This document shows positions 32,405 to 42,725 of a DNA stretch of 64,000 bases, one piece after another. Position numbers and translations under genes: made by a program. The stretch covers positions 434,001 through 498,000 of the forward strand of contig CAJZBQ010000009.1 of NCBI GenBank assembly GCA_914767885.1, written 5' to 3'. Source of the DNA: Blepharisma stoltei. Its lineage: Eukaryota; Ciliophora; Heterotrichea; Heterotrichida; Blepharismidae. Below the pieces are notes generated by a model. That model did not search any database. It was not told the origin of the DNA and saw only the letters and a list, made by a program, of their open reading frames with translations. Within the stretch, counting starts at the first letter, position 1; each line of letters starts with the position of its first letter.

Positions 32405-33193
32405 TTTTTATAAAAGGATATGGCTAAGGAGCGATAATTTGTTTTGCTAATTAGGCAAATTCTTTCAATGATAGTTTAAGCTATAATCTAAATATTCATT
32501 AAGATTTTGGTCAATTAATTTCCAATTATGCAAAAAAGACTGGATGTAAGAGTTTGTGATGAAAATTTTGCCTAACCTGCCTGCAAGCAAGAACTAATTA
32601 TTGGTATACTCTCCATTTTTGGGTAAATTCGTTTTAAATTGGGACAAAAATTCTAATTTTAAAATAAAAATTTTATAGAGATAATAATAATTTCTAGATT
32701 ATTATCGAGGAAGTGTTATTATGACAGCTGAGCATACTGAATTAATTAATTTTAAATGATTCTTCGTAAAAATGATTAAATTCAAAAAAATTTATTTGTA
32801 TCTTCCCAAAATATAATAACCTTTTAAATTGAAACAGTTTTTTTCTATTTACGGTAAAGAGTAAGAATTAGCCACTCCACGTGTCTTTAAGAAAAATTAA
32901 ATTATTATGAATGACAATCAGGCGCATCAGGTGTCATCAAAAATAAGACACTACTCTTTTGTCATCATTTGATCAAAATATATATATCAGACAGCCAAGG
33001 GTTCATTAGTGTGCAGAAACTCTAGTCTTGTAGTCATCATAAAAATTTTTATAAATGGCTTTATATTTTCCAAAATTTCACAGCAATAAATGGCTTTCCG
33101 ATCCCCAATTTTCGATAATATTAAACTGCTTAAATCCACAAGAAAACACTAAAAAGCCGTTTATTAATAGCGTCAGTTTTATATTTTAATAAA
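32405..33193. other. intergenic, nothing firm
   Basis: About 790 bp AT-rich between divergent NDP kinase and START-like genes. A 44-codon ORF (33055-33189) sits just before the START-like gene; it looks marginal and I do not call it. Confidence 0.45.
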
Positions 33194-34168
33194 ATGGGAT
33201 GCTGCGCTTCAAGAGATGTAATTTTTATATAGAAACCTACTGATTCCAAAGACAACAAGCCACCTCACGCTGAAAAAGATAATATTGTCTCAGAAGCTCA
33301 AAAGCTGAATATAAGACCAATAGAAGAAAACCTTGACATACAGTCCTATGATCTTTTATAGAAATTTCCCATAGATGGCGCTATTTGCCCTTGATTTGCC
33401 CATGAGGAAAATTTTTTGGTTTGACCAAACCATATGGTACTGGTCGAACCAAAAAGTTTCCCCAGTGGGCAAATCAAGGGCAAACAGCGCCATCTATGGG
33501 AAATTTCTATAAAATATATTGAAGAATTAAACAGCACAGCATCATGAAATACCATTAAAGAAGACTCTTGGTTCAGCGTAAAATCCATTCGAGGCACCAA
33601 ATTCGACCAAGTTTCACCAGTAACTCGAGCATGGCTTCATCTTGATGAAAGAATTCCTTTAACAAAGCTTTTAGATGTGCTTTTGTTGCCTGAAAAAAGG
33701 AAAGAGTGGGATGAAGTCACAACTTTAGAAATTTTTGATGGGAATTTTCCTTCGTTATTTTATTTATATCAGAGTGTTATGCTTTTAGGGTTTAAAAATG
33801 ATTACGTAACCAAAAATTTGGTAAAAACGAGTGATGATAGTGTGGTAGCGATTTCGTATAATGTTGAGAATGAGAAGAAGCCTATTGAGAAAGGATTTAA
33901 TAGAGGGGTTATTCATTTTAATGTGATCATGGTAACTCTAGTTAATAACAGAACTGAAATAACTGTCTATAATCAGACCGATCCGAAGAATAAACTAGGA
34001 AAAATGTCAGCAGATAAAAAAATTGAAAGTCTTGACAAGTGGTGCTTAAAACTTAAAACTGCAATTATGAAAGAAGTCGGTAAACAGACTAAATTGCAGG
34101 ATAATGCTAATGAAGATACAATGATTGAGGAAGAGCCTAATAAAGCTGAACAAGTAATTAAAACTTAA
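33194..34168 (+). CDS. START-like lipid-binding protein, N-acylated
   Basis: 268 residues after removal of a 15-nt intron and a 153-bp palindromic IES. Starts MGCCASRD, a myristoylation/palmitoylation pattern. From about residue 60: WFSVKSIRGTKFDQVSPVTR, LTKLLDVLLLPEKRKEWDEV and later IHFNVIMVTLVNNRTEITVY have the layout of a START (Bet v 1-like) domain, which holds a lipid in a cavity. The acidic C-terminal tail has no motif. Assignment from pattern only. Confidence 0.68.
33218..33232 (+). other. 15-nt intron
   Basis: GTAATTTTTATATAG. Removal joins MGCCASRD to KPTDSKDN and bypasses the TAG at its end. Confidence 0.9.
33357..33509. mobile_element. 153-bp palindromic IES, copy 1 of a twin pair
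   Basis: Arms TATAGAAATTTCCCATAGAT with its complement extend over more than 50 bp per side (GGCGC, TTTGCCCTTGATTTGCCC). The centre has GGTTTGACCAAACC and GGTCGAACC. Nearly identical, in opposite orientation, to 53813-53964. Excision gives SYDLLKYIEELN in frame. Confidence 0.93.
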
Positions 34169-34223
34169 AGAATAAGCTATGATTGATTTATTTTATTTTA
34201 ATAAATAAAAAGGAATTAGACGA

Positions 34224-35138
34224 TTACTTAGAACATATATTAGCTTTAAACGAAAAATTGTGATTTTTCATAATATTTGTTATGTAATCTAAATGCACAG
34301 GAGTCACTTGCCGCTCTGGAATTTTTATATGAACAGTATAGCTGTTATTACAGCTAATTTTCAAGGGAGTAAAGTTTCTTTTTCTCAAGACTGTAGTTGA
34401 TTCTCTTTTAGGCTCAATTGATCTAATCCTCTTATGGCTTGAAGATCGCTGTGCTTTCCAAATCTTAGTGTCCTTAAATTTTACACTAGTAAATGAGGTA
34501 TTATCCAGGGTTGGAGCTTCTAACTACCCTTTATAATAATTTTTTTTTTAAACTCAATATAAGGTAATTATTAAAATATGCCTAATAAATGAATAAAAAC
34601 ATTCTGAATGATTAGTAGTTATCGTTTATATTTGAAAATAAATAAAAGTTTATGCCTATGTAATTAAGTATAAATTGAATATGCATCCTATTTCATTTTA
34701 TAATAGTTTACAACAATGTTTAATATAATAAATTTAAAAAATATCTATTATTTGAAGGGATAAGGAAATTTCTGATATAGGTTGAGGCCTCATCCTTGAT
34801 TCTTTTCGGGGAAGAAAAGTTATGTAGAAATCGCTGTCTGGATCATGCATAGGAGATGGCGCTATTTTTTTCTTTAATCTTATGCTAGATGGGCTTTGAT
34901 TTTTCGATTTATTAAAATAGCTGACTTTATCTGTTGATCTTTTGACTGATTGTGAGAATTTTTTATCTGAGCTTGATGCCTTTGATTTTAAATAAGGAAA
35001 TTTTCGGGTAAATTCATCACATTTCATATATGATGATTTAGGACTGAAATCTGTAGCTGCATCTTTAATAGGTTCTTGCTCTTCTAAAACTACAGGAGTT
35101 CTAACATGGAGAACTATTTTGTTTTCGTCATAAGCCAT
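34224..35138 (-). CDS. basic protein of unknown function
   Basis: 228 residues after removal of a 228-bp IES. Rich in Lys, Arg and Ser (KSKASSSDKKFSQSVKRS, SPSSIRLKKKIAPSP, RSSSHKRIRSIEPKRES), without domains I know. The second exon ends FKANICSK. Joins as SLSLQIEAPTLDNTSF. Possibly a structural or nucleic-acid-associated protein, by composition only. Confidence 0.65.
34521..34748. other. 228-bp IES
   Basis: AT-rich, TA-bounded, no strong inverted repeat. Excision bypasses the stop codon ending the first exon and the TAG before the second, giving one frame. Confidence 0.68.
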
Positions 35139-35321
35139 TTATTATCTTTCACTAAAAATCTCCTATAGTTTTCATGTTTAATTTTTGTTTAAAGAAATTT
35201 TTTTGAATAAATAAAATTCAAAATATTATCAAAAATACCCTCATTGATTATTTCTTTAAGCAATCTTGATTTATAATTCATCAGTTATAACAGAAACTAT
35301 TAAAAATGGATTTGAGTAATA

Positions 35322-37018
35322 ATGATATATTTATTATATTTTTGCATTTTAACTTACACGATTTCAAGCGGTTTGTCAATGAAAGGCTCACAAAATTCAA
35401 TAAGCTCGGATTCTCAAGTGTTTTATAACCCAGATACAGGAGAAATTATAACAGAAGAAGAACGCCAAATATTAAAATCACAATATATTGCTGTAGTTGA
35501 TAATGTAGTGGCTGCAGCAGTATCTGACTATAATGCGTATGGGTTTTATTCTGTGACAGGAAAAGAGCTAAATGATGATATTCAAGCATTAATTAAACTT
35601 TACAAGATAATGGCTGATGATGAGAACGTTGTAATTAACAATATTGTTTATGATAAGGATAGCATACTAAAATACATAGAAGTTGATGAAGATTTAGCTA
35701 TTTAATTACTAACTCCCTCCCTCGGTGAGTGAACAAAAAAATTTTGTTCATTCACGGATGGGGTTTAATTTTTTTTTTAAAAATTTATATATAAATTTTA
35801 TAGAAAAATTTTTTTGTCGAAATTTTAAAACAATCTTAATTTACAAAAATTGGGAAGCAAATGATAATATAATTTATTTTTAAAACGCAATTTGTTTAAA
35901 TTAAACAGAATTAGCTCGAGATTTCATTATACTGATTATCACTTATATATCAATTTTTTTTCATAAAAAATTTTTGTTCACTCACAGAGGGTGTGCTTTT
36001 GGGCAAACAATAGGGATTTTTCCAATGGTTTTGTTCACTCACGGAGGGTAGAGTTAGTTGCATAGTGTTTAAAGTGTCTAGTGCCCGCTCCCTATATAAA
36101 TAGGGACTAAGCCAACTTGTGACGTCACCGAGCCATCTTGGAATCGCGGTGGTCAGCCCACCAACTAAACCTTTACGAAGCTTCGCTTTCAGTTCGCCGC
36201 ACATCTCACCCGGCTCGTTGCTGTCGCTGCCCTGACTCAGCTCCTACGCATGTTCCACCTAAGGGTTATCTTCCCTTGGGGATGTGCTGAGGGTTAAAAC
36301 CCTGAGTCTCTTGAATGAACTGAGGAGCAGTTCCTCTGATTATCCCCAAAGTTAAATTGCTATTGCTGTGCATAGTTCTCGAGGGAAAGCCCAGCCCCAT
36401 AAATAAAATTGCTTGAGGGAGGAAATATTAGAAGAACTAGAATATCATTTTATTTATGAAGATTTAGCTACTTACTTACTTACTTACATACATAATCTTT
36501 AAGGTGTCTAGTGCCCACACCCCTGAATAAAAAGGGTCAAAGCGACAACTAGTGACGTCACCAAGCCATCTTGGAATATGTGGTCAGCCCACACCCAAGC
36601 CTTCTATAAGGCTAGTCGCCAGATAAATCGCCGCACATCTCACCCGGCGCGTTGCCGTCGCTCGCTCCGACTCAGCTCCTGAGCGTGTTCCACCTAAGGG
36701 TCATCCTCCCGTGGGGACGTGCTGAGAGGTAAAACTCCGAGTGTCTTGAATGCACTGAGGAGCCGTGCCTTTAGTTATCTCCAAAGTTAAACGGCTGTTG
36801 CTGTGCAGAAGTTCTCAAGAGAAAACCCAGCCCCATAAATAAAATTCCATGAGGGAGAGAAAATTGGTAGAGCCAATTTCTCTCGAACCGAATGCCATTT
36901 TATTTATGAAGATTTAGCTACAAATTTTCAAGACAATGAAGTTTTGGTAATTAAAGGAAGTGATAGTGAATTTATGACAGAAGAAGAGCTTATGCAATTA
37001 GAAGAAGAAATTATTTAA
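35322..37018 (+). CDS. small secreted acidic protein
   Basis: 158 residues after removal of a 1220-bp composite insertion. N-terminal signal peptide MIYLLYFCILTYTISSG, then an acidic, helix-rich body (GEIITEEERQILKSQY, FMTEEELMQLEEEII). The insertion sits at IEVDEDLA / TNFQDNEVL. An overlapping ATG at 35306 is out of frame. Possibly a lumenal or secreted calcium- or membrane-associated protein; no family recognised. Confidence 0.72.
35710..36054. mobile_element. MITE nested in retroposon-like copy 1
   Basis: 345 bp, main family ends (CTAACTCCCTCCCTCGGTGAG; CTCACGGAGGG..GTTAG) and subterminal hairpin. It inserted 10-12 bp inside the outer element, so it came later than copy 1. Confidence 0.9.
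36056..36470 (+). mobile_element. retroposon-like element, copy 1
   Basis: GC-rich body beginning near GTGTCTAGTGCCCGCTCC, containing GTGACGTCACCGAGCCATCT and CACCTAAGGGTTATC, ending ATCATTTTATTT then the target ATGAAGATTTAGCTA. No ORF of note. Roughly 75-80% similar to copy 2. Confidence 0.85.
36471..36920 (+). mobile_element. retroposon-like element, copy 2
   Basis: Starts with a CTTA microsatellite, then GTGTCTAGTGCCCACACC; shares GTGACGTCACCAAGCCATCT and CACCTAAGGGTCATC with copy 1; ends GCCATTTTATTT plus target. Related to the segment at about 59750-60050 through CACCTAAGGGTC and GAATGCCATTT. Confidence 0.85.
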
Positions 37019-37957
37019 TATATCAATTTTAGAATAATGAAAAGTAATTATTTTGACTGCAGTTGAAGGTTTATTATAACATTTAAATCTAACGGAACTT
37101 TAAATTTAAAAAATTTATTATATTTTATCCACTAATAGCATTTTTCCATTTTTATCAAGTAAATCATCTTTATATTATTTTAACTAGTCATAAAAGTATT
37201 TCAAATTTTTAAGAGCATTATAATTTTAAAATATATTTAGAAATTGTTTTATCATTGGCTGATTTTCTATTTATCATCTTTTGGTTCGTTAAAATCTATC
37301 CAATTTTCGATTACAACAAACACAAAGTTGCCATTTTTAAGGATTCTAGTGGCTCTTTTTTTAAACTAAACCTTTTACTAGAATTTGATTAAAGTCGTTG
37401 TGTGTGCACATACAAATTAAAATTAATTTAATGCTTGCCGAGAGGTAATTTTTATTAATTATTATAATAAAATTTTGTTCAATAAAAATTATTAACATAA
37501 AACTAATAAAGGATTCTACTTGAAAATCATAGCATGTGCTGCCAAAATTATACATAAGCAATAATCCTTTGAAATCTAGGGCTAACTTAACTTAGATTAT
37601 AGTATATTATCTATTCCCAAATTAATTCTATATGAGCACGAAGTTAGTATTAATTCTATAATAAAATTTTTATATAAATATTTATTACTTTTATAAAGCT
37701 TTTAAACATTTTTATAGCAGAGTTAGAGAAATTTAAAAATATCCATTGAGAAGTGATGATGTCATCAATATGGTATCATGTACTTAAAGAACCTGCTTGC
37801 TTAAGATAGCAAATACCATAGAAAACATATCTTTATAAAAGATTTATAGGATCCTATACAATTTTAATTCAAATTCTCTATGTTTTTGAATGAATCATTC
37901 TTAAAACTGAATGCAAATAAATAGGGTTTTCTAAAAAGATTAATATTAATATAAATT
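37019..37957. other. intergenic, possible small minus-strand gene
   Basis: AT-rich. On the minus strand an ORF at 37361-37555 (MYNFGSTCYDFQVESF..) is followed downstream by an open frame ending at 37267 (RILKNGNFVFVVIENWIDFN). Both look protein-like, but neither an IES nor a 15-nt intron joins them cleanly, so I leave them uncalled. Confidence 0.35.
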
Positions 37958-38492
37958 ATGAACCACAACAAAGATAATATCATTGTCCCTGTTCCTATTC
38001 GTGTGAATCAAATTGGAACCAGCGAAAGCATCTTCAGTCAGCTTTCGGTCGAGCTGATGGCTGCAAAAGATGAAAACTTATGCTTAAGCAGAGAACTTGC
38101 CCAAGAAAAGCTATACTTTGAGTTCTAATTAATTTTTAATAGAGTATTTTAATTTTTTGCTTATGGTAGTCGAATTAAACCAATAAAATAGGATAAAGAA
38201 TCAACAACTTGAAACCTTCTTGAGATCCCTTGTTGGACCAAGCAAGGCAATACCAAGGACAGAAAGTTCTATATCACTCGCCAGCACCGTTTCAAGCGTC
38301 AATGATACGGCTTATTATGTTGGCGCTTACACCCAAGAGGTGCGGAAGCAGAAAATACTTAAATACAAGGAAAAAATTAAAGCCCATCGGCAAAAAGTGC
38401 ACGTATCGAGGGACTTCATTGGTCGTAGCTCGATAGCAAAGCAAAAAATGAGAATTAAAGGAAAGTTCGTAAAAAGTCCAGTACAAGTTTAG
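37958..38492 (+). CDS. small coiled-coil/basic protein
   Basis: 150 residues after removal of an 82-bp IES. N-terminal half helical (SIFSQLSVELMAAKDENLCL then SRELAQEKLKNQQLETFL, with good heptads across the junction). C-terminal half basic (EVRKQKILKYKEKIKAHRQK). No recognised family; cytoskeletal association is a guess from composition. Confidence 0.65.
38112..38193. other. 82-bp IES
   Basis: AT-rich, TA-bounded (ends TATACTTTG / TATCCTATT). Excision bypasses TAA and continues the leucine heptads. Confidence 0.72.
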
Positions 38493-38916
38493 TTTACTTT
38501 AAGTACCTTAAATTATCTTTATAAGCAATCACCAGATAGGGAATTTAATTCTTACATTAAAATTTGTGGAATCAAATTATGTCATTTTTATTTTATATGT
38601 GTGGAATAAATTCATTTGAAAATTGGTCATTTTTTATTGAATAATTTAATACCTATTAATTAATTCAAATAAATATTACTTAAAAAATAACCATTTTATG
38701 AACTTTAAATTATTTTTATGAGGATATTTATTAAGATTTTAATTATTTTAGCAATACCAATCAATTTTTAATAAAAAAATCCTTTTGTTAAACACCAAGT
38801 CTAGTTTCATAGCTAAAATTAAAAATTTTAGCTTTCTAATGTTTATTTAGCAATTCTAATGCATTTCATAAACAAAAAACTATTGTAAAATATAGATAAA
38901 TAAATTAAAAAGATAA
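38493..38916. other. intergenic, nothing recognised
   Basis: 424 bp AT-rich spacer between convergent genes. No ORF or inverted repeat noticed. Confidence 0.5.
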
Positions 38917-39552
38917 TTATTTATTTCTTTTGCTTTTTCCATCCAATTTCCCACTCAACTTTGGATTCGACTTTTTAAGCTCCTCACACTCTGCATCAAC
39001 AGCTTCAATTTTATTTGTCAACGAAGATATTAAATCTTGCATATCCTCAATTTCTTCCTCCAAATGGCTTACTAACTCTCTGCTATCCTTCAGCTTTTTT
39101 TCCAATTCCAGATTATTGCTTTTTTCTTTTTCAATTTCTTCAATAAGACTCGTCATTTTTTCTTCACTGATTTCTCCTGTGACATCAGCGCTTGTTTTTT
39201 CTAAAAATTTTACTAGCTGATTAAGTGCTGAAGGAGGATTTGCTTCACTTAATTTTTTGAAGTAATTATCCATTGATAAAGATGACGCTTTTTCATGAGT
39301 TTCAAGCAGTTCTTGTCTTATAGTTTCAAATTCTTGATTAACCATTGGATGAAGCAATACAGCTTGGGTATTATTTTTAGCGTAGCTTGATCTGTTCAGC
39401 TTTATCTGATCTTCTATATCTGCAAGCTGAGCTTTTAATTGAGCAATTTCTTTGTCTTTGTATAAAATCATAACATTGGTGCGATTTTCCATGGCTTGCA
39501 AATCATAAAGCTCATTTAATGCTTCTTCATAAGAAAGATGAGACTCTGCCAT
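38917..39552 (-). CDS. coiled-coil protein
   Basis: 211 residues, no interruption. Long heptad regions (ALNELYDLQAMENRTN, LVSHLEEEIEDMQDLISSLT) split by a Pro-containing hinge near residue 107, with a basic tail ending GKSKRNK. No known family. Its ATG lies 12 bp from the ATG of the divergent cullin-like gene. Confidence 0.75.
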   Translation of the reverse strand: MAESHLSYEEALNELYDLQAMENRTNVMILYKDKEIAQLKAQLADIEDQIKLNRSSYAKNNTQAVLLHPMVNQEFETIRQELLETHEKASSLSMDNYFKKLSEANPPSALNQLVKFLEKTSADVTGEISEEKMTSLIEEIEKEKSNNLELEKKLKDSRELVSHLEEEIEDMQDLISSLTNKIEAVDAECEELKKSNPKLSGKLDGKSKRNK

Positions 39553-39564
39553 GATAAATATTAA
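39553..39564. promoter_or_regulatory. 12-bp divergent intergenic gap
   Basis: GATAAATATTAA separates two start codons on opposite strands. If both starts are right, each promoter or 5' UTR must overlap the other gene's coding region. Confidence 0.5.
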
Positions 39565-41223
39565 ATGAAAATAGAAAAATTACAAATAAAACCAAAAGAA
39601 ACTGAAAAGACTATTGTTGTAGGGCAATTTATAGGAAAAGAGAATAGAAAGTATAGCCGAGAAAGAATTATGACGTTAATTTATTTTTTGATAAATCCAA
39701 GTGAAGAATTTGAATCCTCATGGCTAGCTTATAAGGCTGAAATAAGGATTTTACAAAGAGAGCAGCCAGAAGCGTGAATGAATGAGTTAAATGAGATATC
39801 AAATTTATGTGGAATAAGCACAGACAGGCTTTTCAATTTTTTAGAAAATTCACAAAAGCTAGATTTATTATTGAAAAATGATGTTTTGAATGATTTAGAT
39901 ATTTTATATAATAATGCATCATTATTTATCCCACATGAAATTGAGAACTTCAAACATTATCTTCAGCAATATTTCACAGCTCAAAACATTGAAAAAATGA
40001 TAATAAATTGAATAAAACAATCTGACTATGAAGCGCTTTATAAATATACAAGATTACTAAATATTTATAATCCTCCACTTCTTGATCATCATTTGACTCA
40101 AATTTCTTCACAATTATTCGAAAATTGGCCGCTTGCTGAAATTATGATGTTTATTGAGTCAATGCTAAAAATTTTGAAAATAAATCCAAGTGGAAAACTC
40201 CTCCATGGGGTTTATATGCAGCTTTCAAGGAGAATTCAGGATAAAGATGGTTTCGAAGGAATTTGTAGCTATTTCGATACAGAATTAAGAGAAAACCGCA
40301 AGCCAAAAGGGCAATGTGAGCTTTTCATGCTTTGTGAAGACAAAGATAAGCTGGAAAAACTTTACCATATACAAACTATATATAGGATTATCAATGGAAA
40401 TGATTTAGAGCTTGAACGTGATTCTTTAAAAGAGCTTAAAGAATTGTCTGGCTCTGAACGTATGGACTCAATAGCAACACTTATAGAAAACGCGTTTGAG
40501 TCTAAAGAATATAATGTGGTAAAATCAATAAATGTTTTAACTTTATCTCATAAAGCATGATGCTCAAGTATAACTCCTTATCCAAAAATAAAAAATATTC
40601 TGGAGTATATTCCAAATTCACTGCCTCAACAACTATCAAATCTGGTTATAGAATATCAAAATTTTTATTTAAAGAAAAACGAAAAAAAGCAGCTGAAATG
40701 GGCATATTTATTAGGAAATCTCGAATTAAAAACAGGATCTTTGACAATTGCATGTAATTTTCTTCAGAGTTTAATAATTTTAATGTTCAATTCAGTGGAC
40801 GAGATAGATGAGAACGAAATCATGTATAAATTATTTAGAAATAACATAAAAACATCTATCTTAACTGAAGAAATAGTACGAATGGAAATTGAAAAATTAA
40901 AAATGATTATTGAGAAAAGCGGTACAAAGTTGAGGCTAAATTTAAAGAAAAATGTTGAAATTATTAATTTGGTAGAAACTGAGAATAAAGAAAAAGAAAA
41001 CAGTTTATATAGCAATGTAGAAGAAGATAGGAAGCCAATGTAAAAAATAATTAGATTGGATGCAGCATTAATGAAATTATTAAAAAAAAACAAGCAGATG
41101 ACAATAAGTGCTTTAATTGAAAGAGTAGTACCATTAATGCCATTTAAAGTAGCGGGTGAGCTAATCAGTATAAGGCTAGAACATTTAGTAAAAAGTGAGC
41201 TCCTTTGGGAAGTTGAAGGGTAA
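39565..41223 (+). CDS. divergent cullin-family protein, APC2-like
   Basis: 547 residues after removal of a 15-nt intron at 41040-41054. The C-terminus reads EEDRKPILDAALMKLLKKNKQ, the winged-helix and neddylation-site region of cullins (EDRxxxxAAxxRxMK), ending LVKSELLWEVEG. The middle part (LSHKAWCSS, LPQQLSNLVIEYQNFYLKKN, KKQLKWAYLLGNLEL) resembles the cullin-homology region of APC2. Cullins and APC2 are scaffolds of RING ubiquitin ligases. The N-terminal repeats are poorly conserved and short, so cullin versus APC2 is open. TGA encodes the Trp in SHKAWCS. Confidence 0.7.
41040..41054 (+). other. 15-nt intron
   Basis: GTAAAAAATAATTAG. Removal changes PM-stop into RKPILDAALMKLLKK, matching the cullin C-terminal consensus. 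Confidence 0.92.
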
Positions 41224-41379
41224 AATTTATATAGAACTTATGGCTATATTCCATAAAGTAATGCTATTTTTCTAAAAAATTTTGCCAAATTAAATAATTT
41301 AATATAAAAATTATAAATTTATGACCTAATAAAAACTGTCATAGCAAATAATGATGCGTTAAATTATAAAGCAAATAAG

Positions 41380-41799
41380 ATGGTTATTTTTAGTATTCCA
41401 AAATATATCTTCAGAGTGATTCATATATTTGCAGGATGCTTTATTCTTGGAAATGCATTTGCAGATCTCATATGAGACGAAAGAGACCAAGACAGCTATA
41501 CCATTATGAAGCTCCTCTGCGTAATTTTTTTATTAATTTCTGGAGCTGCTAATTTCATGCCAAACGAAATTTTTGATGTTGATAAAAATATTCTTTGGGT
41601 GAAACTTATCCTCGTAAAAATTGTTCTTTGGCTATTTTATTTGCCTTACTTCTGGGCTTGCTTAATTGGTTTATTCTCTCCTTCAGCGATTATTGAAGTT
41701 ATTTTAGCTGTTATAATCATTCTAATAAGCAGTTTTGCAAAAACAGTGAGAGAAGGGGATGTCAAGATCCCTGAAGAGATAGCAAATTTAAGGGATTAA
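41380..41799 (+). CDS. small four-helix membrane protein, tandem copy 1
   Basis: 139 residues, start MVIFSIPKYIFRVIHIFAGC. Four hydrophobic helices: residues about 10-30, 45-62, 75-97, 100-122. Ends TPEEIA-type IPEEIANLRD. TGA is Trp in ADLIWDERD. About 75% identical to copy 2 at 42270, mostly in the N- and C-terminal parts. No family recognised. Confidence 0.78.
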
Positions 41800-41821
41800 T
41801 GTATTCAATTAGCCATACTTT

Positions 41822-42220
41822 AATTATTTACCATTAGCGAGAATTCTTAATAATGGGGGGATATTAAAATTTTATCCATAACTTTGGTGCTGGGACCTTT
41901 CATCAAATCTGCCATTTATAGTCTTTTATAGGGACTGATTTTTCGTATGGGATTTTCCCTAAAATATCTTTATTAGATTGTCTAAAATTTGAATGTGACG
42001 TTGTGCATCTTGACCTTGTAGTCAAACTTTGGGCTGAAAATACTCTTATGAGATGAGGATTAAGAAATCCGCTGATTTCCCATTTCAAATTAGAAGTTTG
42101 GGGTCTACGATCTTTAGTATCTCGGATAGTTGAATACAGAAATGCCTCGTTTTTTACAGTTTCATATACAAACTCTTTTTTATCCTTTGTAGGTGCCAGC
42201 TTAAACAATGAGACATCCCA
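41822..42220 (-). pseudogene. truncated duplicate of the 42726-43382 gene
   Basis: Matches the last about 120 codons of the convergent neighbour (FKLAPTKDKKEFVYETVKNE..SVPIKDYKWQI). It lacks the first 90 or so residues, breaks off at the duplication boundary near 42210, and has small deletions around 41855 and 41905 that shift frame near the end. Not expected to be functional. Confidence 0.82.
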
Positions 42221-42269
42221 TACAAACTGTCATGGCGAAATAATGATGATTTAAATTATAAAACAAATA

Positions 42270-42701
42270 ATGATGCTGATTTTTAGTATTCCAAAATACA
42301 TCTTCAGAATGATTCATGTATTTGCAGGATGCTTTATTCTTGGAAATGCATTTGCAGATCTCATATGGGATGAAAGAGACGAAGACAGCTATGCCCTTAT
42401 AAAGTTCTTGTGCTTAATCTTTTTATTTATTTCTGGGGTTGTTAATCTTATACTTTTAAAGCCAAGCAAAATTTTTGATGAAAATACAAATAAGCTTTGG
42501 GTGAGACTTATCTATGCAAAACTTGTTCTTTGGCTGTTTTATTTGCCTTACTTCTTCGCATGCTTAATTGATTTCTCATATCCTTCAGCGATTATTGAAG
42601 TTATTTTAGCTGTTATAATCATTCTAATAAGCAGTTTTGCAAAAACAGTGAGAGATGGGAATGCCAAGACCCCTGAAGAGATAGCAAAATTAAGAGATTA
42701 A
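42270..42701 (+). CDS. small four-helix membrane protein, tandem copy 2
   Basis: 143 residues, start MMLIFSIPKYIFRMIHVFAG. Same four-helix plan as copy 1, four residues longer between helices 2 and 3 (LILLKPSKIFDENTNK). The last 45 residues differ from copy 1 by only a few changes (ending TPEEIAKLRD), suggesting recent duplication or gene conversion. Convergent with the gene at 42726, 24 bp apart. Confidence 0.78.
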   Translation: MMLIFSIPKYIFRMIHVFAGCFILGNAFADLIWDERDEDSYALIKFLCLIFLFISGVVNLILLKPSKIFDENTNKLWVRLIYAKLVLWLFYLPYFFACLIDFSYPSAIIEVILAVIIILISSFAKTVRDGNAKTPEEIAKLRD

Positions 42702-42725
42702 TATATTCAATTAGCCATACTTTAA

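Larger units (their letters stand above)
35699..36918. mobile_element. composite insertion: MITE plus two tandem retroposon-like copies
   Basis: 1220 bp from TA to TA. The 15-bp target ATGAAGATTTAGCTA occurs three times (35686-35700, 36456-36470, 36906-36920): before copy 1, between the copies, and after copy 2. A MITE is nested near the start of copy 1. Excision from the first to the third target restores DEDLATNFQDNE. Confidence 0.9.

Noticed and set aside
33055-33189. 44-codon ORF just upstream of the START-like gene
   Set aside because: Too short, no homology, ends 4 bp before the real start; may be part of the 5' region.
36056-36920. rRNA or snRNA genes in the two GC-rich copies
   Set aside because: No conserved rRNA or snRNA motif recognised; target duplications and 3' motif show they are mobile insertions.
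37267-37555. Small minus-strand gene in two pieces
   Set aside because: Both pieces look weakly protein-like, but no 15-nt intron or TA-bounded excision joins them cleanly.
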